Both the position numbers and the translations under genes were made by a program. Shown in pieces: positions 15,199-20,955 of a stretch of 20,955 nt of DNA. Source of the stretch: CALCTE01 sp045627885. GTDB taxonomy: Bacteria; Bacillota; Clostridia; Oscillospirales; CAG-272. Under the pieces are notes generated by a model. It made no database searches. It had not been told where the DNA came from and saw only the letters and a program-made list of their open reading frames with translations. The stretch covers positions 1-20,955 of the forward strand of contig JAZQOM010000042.1 in NCBI GenBank assembly GCA_045627885.1. Direction: 5' to 3'. How positions within the stretch are numbered: position 1 is the first letter of the stretch; the number at the start of each line of letters is the position of its first letter.

Positions 15199-16044
15199 AT
15201 GGAGAAAAAGTATTTATCGCCGGAGCAAATCAAAAAATTTGAAAAGCATCTTCAAGAGGAGGAAAAAAGCGAAAACACGAAAGAAAAATATATCCGTGAT
15301 GTAAAAGCATTTGCAAAATATGCAGTCGATAACGAAATCACCAAGGAAACCGTTATTGCTTACAAGCAAAATTTAATTGACAACGGCTATGCCGTAAAGA
15401 GTATAAACAGTATGCTTGCAAGCCTAAACAGTCTGTTTTCATTCATGGGCTGGTATGAGCTTCGTGTAAAAGCCATGAAAATCCAACAGCAGATATTCTG
15501 CCCCGAAGAAAAAGAACTGACAAGGAATGAATATGAACGCCTGTGCCGTACGGCAGAACACAAACACAATGAACGGTTGAGCTTTATTATACAGACGATC
15601 TGCGGCACGGGGATAAGGGTAAGCGAACTGCAATTCATAACTGCGGAAGCAGTCCGTAAAGGCGAAGCGACTGTTTCGCTCAAAGGCAAAACAAGAACTA
15701 TAATCATCACGAATGATCTGCAAAGAAAAATGCTCCGCTATATAGCAGAGCAAAAGATAATTACAGGCTCGGTTTTCGTCACGAAAAGCGGCAAACCGAT
15801 AAGCAGAACAAATATCTGGCGTGAAATGAAAAACCTCTGCCGTGAAGCAGAGGTAAATCCCGAAAAAGTCTTTCCGCACAATCTTCGTCATCTGTTCGCA
15901 AGAGTTTTCTACGGCATCGAAAAGGACATCGCAAAACTTGCCGATATTCTCGGACACAGCAGTATCAACACGACAAGAATTTATATCGTTTCTACATTTT
16001 CCGAACACCGAAGACGCATGGAGCGGATGAAGCTGATATTATGA
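15199..16044 (+). CDS. tyrosine recombinase, likely DNA invertase for the downstream promoter
   Basis: 281 residues. An N-terminal SAM-like core-binding domain (about 8-90, NTKEKYIRDVKAFAKYAV) is followed by the catalytic domain. All active-site residues are in place: Arg140 (GTGIRVSEL), Lys164 (LKGKTR), His227 and Arg230 (HNLRHLFAR), His253 (LGHSSINTTR) and the nucleophile Tyr262 (RIYIV). The size fits XerC/XerD-like single-purpose recombinases rather than large phage integrases, which carry an extra arm-binding domain. GAGGAGGT lies upstream of the ATG. The gene ends 26 bases before an inverted repeat that brackets a promoter, the usual position of a phase-variation invertase. A role as integrase of a lost element is the alternative. 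Confidence 0.9.
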   Translation: MEKKYLSPEQIKKFEKHLQEEEKSENTKEKYIRDVKAFAKYAVDNEITKETVIAYKQNLIDNGYAVKSINSMLASLNSLFSFMGWYELRVKAMKIQQQIFCPEEKELTRNEYERLCRTAEHKHNERLSFIIQTICGTGIRVSELQFITAEAVRKGEATVSLKGKTRTIIITNDLQRKMLRYIAEQKIITGSVFVTKSGKPISRTNIWREMKNLCREAEVNPEKVFPHNLRHLFARVFYGIEKDIAKLADILGHSSINTTRIYIVSTFSEHRRRMERMKLIL

Positions 16045-16065
16045 AAAAACCGCCCGAATAGGCGG
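16044..16065 (-). terminator. leftward terminator guarding the recombinase gene
   Basis: CCGCC (16050-16054) and GGCGG (16061-16065) form the stem; on the minus strand six T follow (16049 to 16044). It faces the leftward promoter of the invertible segment. In the present orientation that transcript would stop here, before running antisense into the recombinase. On the plus strand there is no T run. Confidence 0.65.
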
Positions 16066-16070
16066 ATGTG

Positions 16071-16094
16071 ACATAATAGTGATTATGTTGTATT
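16071..16094 (+). repeat. inverted repeat, left copy (IRL)
   Basis: 24 bp, the exact reverse complement of 16317-16340. Its first 18 bases, ACATAATAGTGATTATGT, are themselves two 7-bp inverted arms around the asymmetric centre AGTG, which looks like a tyrosine-recombinase core site. Confidence 0.9.
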
Positions 16095-16135
16095 TAATAC
16101 GCAAAACGGTAAAATACATACAACTCCACTCTTTG

Positions 16136-16164
16136 AGTATAAAGGAATATTCAAAACAAGTCAA
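16136..16164 (-). promoter_or_regulatory. leftward promoter inside the invertible segment
   Basis: On the minus strand TTGACT (16164 to 16159) is followed after exactly 17 bases by TATACT (16141 to 16136). It is the best promoter in the segment. A plus-strand TTGACA at 16173-16178 has only a poor -10 (AAATAT) and runs into the two terminators. After inversion this promoter would start about 35 bases before the right repeat and read into 16374. Confidence 0.65.
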
Positions 16165-16226
16165 TAGTTTTTTTGACACAAAAAACAAAAATGCAAAATA
16201 TTTTCCAAAAAACGACATGACAAGTC

Positions 16227-16268
16227 AAGCCTTTTTATATGTCTAAATTAAAAAAGGCTTTGTTTTCC
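16227..16268 (+). terminator. rightward terminator 1 in the invertible segment
   Basis: AAGCCTTTTT (16227-16236) pairs with AAAAAGGCTT (16251-16260), followed by TGTTTT. In this orientation it blocks read-through toward the surface operon. Confidence 0.55.
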
Positions 16269-16284
16269 ATACTTATTTTTACAG

Positions 16285-16316
16285 TTCCTTGCAAGACAAG
16301 GAATTTTTATTTTTTT
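16285..16316 (+). terminator. rightward terminator 2 in the invertible segment
   Basis: TTCCTTG (16285-16291) and CAAGGAA (16297-16303) form the stem, followed by TTTTTATTTTTTT up to the edge of the right repeat. A classic Rho-independent terminator pointing right. Confidence 0.7.
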
Positions 16317-16340
16317 AATACAACATAATCACTATTATGT
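16317..16340 (-). repeat. inverted repeat, right copy (IRR)
   Basis: Exact reverse complement of 16071-16094. It lies 33 bases before the ATG of the collagen-like lipoprotein, upstream of its ribosome site, so inversion would change the promoter but not the coding sequence. Confidence 0.9.
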
Positions 16341-16373
16341 AATACGAATTTTGTTTTTTTGGAGGTATTTCGC

Positions 16374-19300
16374 ATGGCAAAGAAAATAGTGTCGATCATA
16401 TTGGCAATGCTGATGGTTCTCGGAGTTATCGATCTTGCATCCTGTGGTGAGAAAGATAAACCCGCTTCTGTTGAAGTTAAAGACGGACTGTCGGCATATG
16501 AGCTTGCAGTACAGTTCGGCTATGACGGTTCATTAGAGGATTGGCTTAAATCGTTGAACGGAAAATCCGCTTATGAAATAGCAAAAGAAAACGGATATAC
16601 CGGAACACAGGATGAGTGGTTAAAATCTCTTGCCGCACAAAACGGAAAAGACGGTGTCGGAATCAAAACCGCTGCGTTTTCCGATAAAGGCGAATTGATC
16701 ATCACTTTAACGGATGGCAGCAAGATAAATCTCGGAACGGCATCCGGTGTAGCCGGAAAAGACGGAACAGGCATTACATCCGCAAAAATCAATGAAAGCG
16801 GAAATTTGATTCTTGCATATTCAAACGGAAAATCCGTTGATGTAGGCAAAGTAGTCGGTATTAAAGGCAATGACGGAGTAAGTGTGTCAAAAGCGGAAAT
16901 CAATACTGACGGCGAGCTTGTCCTCTCTTTTTCAAATGGACAACGTTCAAATTTAGGCAGTGTATTTGGTGCCGCCGGCAAAGACGGAGCCGATGGTAAG
17001 GACGGACTTCCCGGTAAAGACGGACTTCCCGGCAAAGATGGAGCCGACGGTAAGGATGGACTCCCCGGCAAAGACGGAGCTGATGGCAAGGACGGAGCCG
17101 ATGGTAAGGACGGACTTCCCGGCAAAGACGGTGCAGACGGTAAAGACGGTATAAGCATTACATCTGCAGTTATAAATGAAAACGGAGAATTGGTGCTTAC
17201 CTATTCAAATAATACAAGTGCAAACTTAGGAAATATCAAAAACGGTAAAGACGGTACCGATGGTAAAGACGGAATCAGTGTTTCCAATGCAGTGATAAAC
17301 TCAAATGGTGAACTCGTTTTGACGTTCTCAAATTCTCAGGTCGCAAATCTCGGAAAAGTAATCGGAACCGACGGTGCTGACGGTAAGGATGGTGCCGATG
17401 GTAAAGACGGTATCAGCATATCTTCTTCGATCATTAACCAAAAAGGAGAATTGGTACTTACATATTCCGATAGCAGTGTTTATAATCTCGGAGTTGTTGT
17501 CGGAGCAAACGGTAAGGATGGTACAAACGGTGCCGCCGGAAATGACGGAGTGGGAATTTCCGACATCACAATAGAAGACGGTGCATTGACGGTTGAACTG
17601 ACAAATGGTACAAAGCTTGATCTTGGTAATGTTGTCGGCAAGGACGGTAAAGACGGAGCAGACGGTAAAGACGGAGCAGAGGGTAAAGGCATTGCTTCTA
17701 CTACGATAAACGAAAAAGGCGAGCTTATCATTACCTATTCCGATAGTGAGACTGTTAATCTCGGTTGTGTAGTCGGTCAAAATGGAAAAGACGGAAACAA
17801 GGGAGATACAGGTGCCGACGGCAAAGACGGTATCGGCATAAGCGAAGTCGAAATTGACAATAACGGTAATCTTATTGTTACTCTTTCCGATAAAACCGTG
17901 AAAGACCTCGGCAAAATCACAGTCGGCGACGGCACTATCGGCAAAGACGGAAAAGATGGCAAGGATGGAGTGGGCATTGATTCTGCTTCTATCAATGAAG
18001 CCGGAGAACTTGTTATTAAATATACAGACAATAATACAACCAATCTCGGTAAAATTACCGGCACAAACGGTCTTCCCGGTGCGGATGGCAAAGATGGAAA
18101 AGACGGTTCAGACGGTGTCGGCATCAGTACTGCCGTGATCAACGGTTCCGGCGAATTGGTGCTCACTTTGACCGATGATACAGTAAAGAACCTCGGCAAA
18201 GTAATTGGTAAAGACGGCACAAACGGCACAGACGGAGCAGATGGTAAAGACGGAGCCGACGGTAAAGACGGCAACGGAATTGTTTCCGTAGAACTTGTCG
18301 ATAATTGTTTGAAAATAACCTTTACACAGGGAGCTCCCGTTGTCCTCGGACCTATTGTGGGAACAAACGGCAAGGATGGCAAGGACGGAAAAGACGGAAC
18401 AGATGGTAAAGACGGTGTTGACGGCAAGGACGGAATCAGCATTGCCAATGTTTCTATGAACGGCAATGACATGGTGATCACATTCAGCAATACTACTACT
18501 ACCACTTTGCAAAACATCAAAGGTGCTGACGGTAAAGACGGTGTCGGTGTCACCTCGGCAGTCGTTGACGAAACCGGTCATTTGAAAATCACTTTATCAA
18601 ATGGAAACATAACGGATGCAGGTCTTGTGACAGGTTCGAACGGCAAAGACGGTAAAGACGGGGTCGGAATCACAAGTGCGGTTTTTGCTGCTGACGGAAC
18701 TCTTACTGTAACATTGACCGACGGTACGGCAACATCAAAAAATCTCAAAGGCGAAAAAGGTGATAAAGGCAATAAGGGCGATAAGGGCGATAAGGGCGAC
18801 AAGGGCGACAAAGGTGACGACGGCGTCGGTATTGTAAATGCTCATATCGACGAAAGCAAGCATCTTATTCTCGAGATGAGTGACGGCAGCACAATTGATG
18901 CCGGATATGTCGGTGTTGACAGCTCATCCGAAGGCGATGATGAACCCACCGATGAACCGGATAAAAATACACCTGCAATTAAAGTTAGCAATACGACTGC
19001 AACTGCAGGTGCAACAAAAGTAACCGTTACGGTTTCTTTGGAAAACAACCCCGGATTTTTAACAATGGCATTAAATATGGCATTTAACAGCGATGTCCTT
19101 ACATTGACAAAGGTTTCAACCGGCATTGACTTTATTGATTACAGCTTTACGGCACCGAAGAATAAAATCAGCGGTTGTACAGCAGCATGGTTTGCTTCCG
19201 ATTTGCCGGAAGAGATAATAGACGGCGATATTATGACATTGCAATTTACGGTAGCTTCAGATGCACCGAAAGGTCAGTATCCGATAACCATATCGTGTCC

Positions 19301-19379
19301 GAATGACGGTAGCACCGTAGATGGCAACAAGAAAGCATTCACGATGGAAAATGCTGTCGGATACATAACGGTAAACTAA
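16374..19379 (+). CDS. collagen-like surface lipoprotein with C-terminal cohesin-like domain
   Basis: 1001 residues from the ATG at 16374, chosen because GGAGG lies eight bases before it. The signal peptide ends in lipobox LASC, so Cys24 should carry the lipid anchor. Residues 30-90 hold two copies of the SAYELAxxxGYxGxxxxWLKSL motif found at the base of bacterial collagen-like proteins. The long stalk alternates Gly-X-Y runs rich in GKDG (the longest about residues 199-258) with about 16 modules of roughly 28 residues of the form GISITSAVINENGELVLTYS...NLG. A run of GDKG triplets follows near residue 800, then an acidic linker (DEPTDEPDK). The last ~138 residues (AIKVSNTTATAGATKVTVTV to AVGYITVN) look like a cohesin domain. 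This suggests a stiff rod that displays a binding domain. It is the first gene behind the invertible promoter. Confidence 0.85.
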   Translation: MAKKIVSIILAMLMVLGVIDLASCGEKDKPASVEVKDGLSAYELAVQFGYDGSLEDWLKSLNGKSAYEIAKENGYTGTQDEWLKSLAAQNGKDGVGIKTAAFSDKGELIITLTDGSKINLGTASGVAGKDGTGITSAKINESGNLILAYSNGKSVDVGKVVGIKGNDGVSVSKAEINTDGELVLSFSNGQRSNLGSVFGAAGKDGADGKDGLPGKDGLPGKDGADGKDGLPGKDGADGKDGADGKDGLPGKDGADGKDGISITSAVINENGELVLTYSNNTSANLGNIKNGKDGTDGKDGISVSNAVINSNGELVLTFSNSQVANLGKVIGTDGADGKDGADGKDGISISSSIINQKGELVLTYSDSSVYNLGVVVGANGKDGTNGAAGNDGVGISDITIEDGALTVELTNGTKLDLGNVVGKDGKDGADGKDGAEGKGIASTTINEKGELIITYSDSETVNLGCVVGQNGKDGNKGDTGADGKDGIGISEVEIDNNGNLIVTLSDKTVKDLGKITVGDGTIGKDGKDGKDGVGIDSASINEAGELVIKYTDNNTTNLGKITGTNGLPGADGKDGKDGSDGVGISTAVINGSGELVLTLTDDTVKNLGKVIGKDGTNGTDGADGKDGADGKDGNGIVSVELVDNCLKITFTQGAPVVLGPIVGTNGKDGKDGKDGTDGKDGVDGKDGISIANVSMNGNDMVITFSNTTTTTLQNIKGADGKDGVGVTSAVVDETGHLKITLSNGNITDAGLVTGSNGKDGKDGVGITSAVFAADGTLTVTLTDGTATSKNLKGEKGDKGNKGDKGDKGDKGDKGDDGVGIVNAHIDESKHLILEMSDGSTIDAGYVGVDSSSEGDDEPTDEPDKNTPAIKVSNTTATAGATKVTVTVSLENNPGFLTMALNMAFNSDVLTLTKVSTGIDFIDYSFTAPKNKISGCTAAWFASDLPEEIIDGDIMTLQFTVASDAPKGQYPITISCPNDGSTVDGNKKAFTMENAVGYITVN
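16968..17150 (+). repeat. Gly-X-Y coding repeat block
   Basis: About 20 collagen-type triplets (GKDG, GLPGKDG, GADGKDG) encoded by near-identical 9-bp and 18-bp units. Such DNA is prone to slippage or recombination, so length may vary among strains and be misassembled. Confidence 0.8.
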
Positions 19380-19901
19380 ATGAAAAAAAGAATATACGGT
19401 TTATGTGTTTTCGTAATCATTTTGGCATCATTGATTACCGGATGCGGTAAAAGCAAAAGCACTGTCGAGACGGTTTATAACAATGATGAATTTCCTTCGT
19501 TTTTAGTTGAAAATGTGCAGGTATCCCGAGGAGATAAAGACTTTGTTGTATTTGTCGAACTGAAGGACAATCCCGGATTTTTGACTATGGCAATGAATAT
19601 TGAGTATGACTCAAATGCCATGGCTTTAATCGACATCAAGAACGGTGCCGATTATCAGGAATACTATTTTGTCGGTCCTAAAAACAAAGCAAGCGGATGC
19701 TGTGCAAGCTGGTTTATACCGGAACTGCCCGATAAAATCGTAGACGGAAAATTATTGGAATTGCATTTCAGACTTATGGATAATGCTGAAAGAGGCGATC
19801 ATCCGATCAAAATTTCCAGGCCTCATAATGGCGGAATCGTTGATGCCTATAAGGAAATATTAGTTGTAAATAATGCAATTGGTTATGTAACTATTAAATA
19901 A
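19380..19901 (+). CDS. small cohesin-like lipoprotein
   Basis: 173 residues. The signal peptide ends in lipobox LITGC, with Cys22 as anchor. From about residue 45 onward the protein parallels the C-terminal domain of the preceding gene: DNPGFLTMAMNIEYDSNAMA against NNPGFLTMALNMAFNSDVLT, then SGCCASWFIPELPDKIVDG against SGCTAAWFASDLPEEIIDG, and a final AIGYVTI. It is therefore a cohesin-like domain held close to the membrane. The ATG follows the previous stop with no gap and lacks a good Shine-Dalgarno, so translation is probably coupled. A duplication of the cohesin end of its neighbour is likely. Confidence 0.8.
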   Translation: MKKRIYGLCVFVIILASLITGCGKSKSTVETVYNNDEFPSFLVENVQVSRGDKDFVVFVELKDNPGFLTMAMNIEYDSNAMALIDIKNGADYQEYYFVGPKNKASGCCASWFIPELPDKIVDGKLLELHFRLMDNAERGDHPIKISRPHNGGIVDAYKEILVVNNAIGYVTIK

Positions 19902-19918
19902 TATCGGGAGAAAAAACA

Positions 19919-20955
19919 ATGAAAAAAACAATATCATTGCTGTTAGCATTTGTAATGATAGTCGGATTGATACCGTTTGGTACTATTCCGGTATTTGCTG
20001 CAGAGCCTGCGACGGTAAAGGTCGAAAGTGTAAGCGCAATTCCCGGTTCTACCGTTGATGTTTCAATCAGTATAAACAATAACCCCGGCATTGCAAGTAT
20101 GGGCTTTACTCTGTCATTCGACGAGGCATTGACACTTGTCGGTGCAACAAACGGAGAGGCTTTTTCCGAGCTTACAATGACACCGCCGGCACAACTTAAA
20201 AAGACCGGAAGCATTACCGGCTCCTGCCGTTTTGCATGGCTCGGTAACGAAAATGCGATCGAAGACGGCACCATACTTAACTTAAAATTCAAGGTTTCCG
20301 ATGATGCCGAATTAAATAAGAATTGCGTGATTTTCATTGCTTGTGAAAAAGACGATGTGTTGGATGACAGCAGAAGAACTGTGGATGTCACGACGCAGAA
20401 CGGAAAAGTAACGATCATCAACTATACTCCCGGCGATGTTGACGGAAACAGTACGATCAATATTCTTGACGTCCTGACACTTTGTCAGTTTTACGTTGAC
20501 GGTTGTCGATATGATCCGAACGGATATGCGATCGACATCAATCCGGAGTCGGGAGATGTGGATGCAAACGGAAAAGTAAATATGCTTGATGTGTTGATGG
20601 TATGTCAATACTATGTCGACGGCTGTAAATATGATCCCGCCGGTTACGGTGTTAAGCTTTTACCCGGCAAAAAAGCTTGCGAACATTCAATGCAGCATAT
20701 AAATTCAAAAGATGCAACTTGCACCGAAGTCGGAAATAGGGAGTATTGGCATTGCACAAAATGCAATGACTATTTTGCCGATGAAAACGGCAATGATGTT
20801 ATTACACTTGAGTATACCGTTATCAAGGAAAAAGGTCATCACGAAATTGCAGATGACGGAACTCCCGCTACTACTACGGCAAGCGGATATACAGCAGGTG
20901 TTTGGTGTGACAGATGCGAAACTTGGATAAGCGGTCATGAACTTATTGATCCGAT
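19919..20955 (+). CDS. secreted cohesin-like and dockerin protein with CxxC module (partial)
   Basis: At least 345 residues; open at the right edge. A signal peptide (about 1-27, ending PVFA) lacks a lipobox cysteine, so the protein is secreted. A cohesin-like domain follows (about 30-165, NNPGIASMGFTLSFDEALTL ... IEDGTILNLKF). Next is a type I-like dockerin (about 172-240) with two calcium loops, DVDGNSTINILD and DVDANGKVNMLD, each with Asp at 1, 3 and 12 and Asn at 5. From Cys254 a CxxC module starts (CEHSMQ, ATCTEVG, HCTKC, WCDRCE), resembling the lipoprotein at 436. GGGAG lies upstream of the ATG. With a dockerin next to two anchored cohesin-like proteins, it may plug into them. That pairing is inference. 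Confidence 0.85.
   Translation, partial: MKKTISLLLAFVMIVGLIPFGTIPVFAAEPATVKVESVSAIPGSTVDVSISINNNPGIASMGFTLSFDEALTLVGATNGEAFSELTMTPPAQLKKTGSITGSCRFAWLGNENAIEDGTILNLKFKVSDDAELNKNCVIFIACEKDDVLDDSRRTVDVTTQNGKVTIINYTPGDVDGNSTINILDVLTLCQFYVDGCRYDPNGYAIDINPESGDVDANGKVNMLDVLMVCQYYVDGCKYDPAGYGVKLLPGKKACEHSMQHINSKDATCTEVGNREYWHCTKCNDYFADENGNDVITLEYTVIKEKGHHEIADDGTPATTTASGYTAGVWCDRCETWISGHELIDP

Larger units (their letters stand above)
16071..16340. other. putative invertible promoter segment
   Basis: 222 bp (16095-16316) lie between perfect 24-bp inverted repeats, right after a tyrosine recombinase gene and before a surface-protein operon. As assembled, the best promoter points left and two terminators face right, so the operon should be off. 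Inversion would turn the promoter toward the gene at 16374 and the terminators away from it. No coding sequence is seen inside. Inversion itself is inferred, not observed. Confidence 0.75.

Noticed and set aside
16071..16340. A MITE or small insertion element bounded by terminal inverted repeats
   Set aside because: No target-site duplication directly flanks the repeats, and the interior is a promoter and two oriented terminators next to a recombinase gene. A switch explains more, though a MITE is not fully excluded.
17777..18553. 258-codon Pro/Ser-rich frame on the minus strand
   Set aside because: It is the complement of the Gly-Lys-Asp repeats, where any frame stays open because of the repeat.

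Overview
The window looks like a chromosomal segment of an anaerobic, spore-forming, gut-type Clostridia bacterium (Oscillospiraceae/Ruminococcaceae-like). This is inferred from strong GGAGG ribosome sites, a SpoVT/AbrB fragment, DUF1836 and DUF6273 families, CxxC-repeat surface proteins, cohesin and dockerin modules, and a type V-A CRISPR system. No taxonomic marker gene is present, so the assignment is tentative.

Layout. 1-435: no gene; a leftward promoter with an operator-like repeat at the edge, and several terminator hairpins. 436-2004: a CxxC-repeat lipoprotein (minus), a decayed small gene upstream of it, and a divergent XRE repressor (plus) with operator-like repeats. 2107-6621 (minus): a tightly coupled operon of a MarR regulator and the two halves of a heterodimeric ABC exporter; one half has a degenerate ATP site and the other an unusual extracytoplasmic insertion. 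6735-8617 (plus): DUF1836 regulator, SPFH/prohibitin-like membrane protein and DUF4186 protein behind a near-consensus promoter. 8693-9343 (minus): AT-rich membrane protein of unknown function. 9747-14157: full-length cas12a with all catalytic residues, only the first ~25 codons of cas4, and a 10-repeat array; cas1, cas2 and an obvious leader are missing. 14158-14876: a graveyard of gene ends (DUF6273 C-terminus, an unrecognised fragment, a truncated SpoVT).

15199-20955 is the most interesting part. A tyrosine recombinase gene is followed, 26 bp after its stop codon, by a 24-bp perfect inverted repeat (16071-16094 and 16317-16340). The repeat encloses 222 bp holding one good sigma-70-like promoter that points LEFT, away from the next genes, and two rightward terminators. 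A leftward terminator sits between the left repeat and the recombinase. This is the layout of an invertible promoter, assembled here in what should be the OFF state. Downstream are three surface-protein genes: a 1001-residue collagen-like lipoprotein with about 16 repeated beta modules and a C-terminal cohesin-like domain, a small cohesin-like lipoprotein, and a secreted cohesin-like/dockerin/CxxC protein that runs off the window. I propose a phase-variable, cellulosome-like surface assembly.

All family names come from reading motifs; no database search was run.
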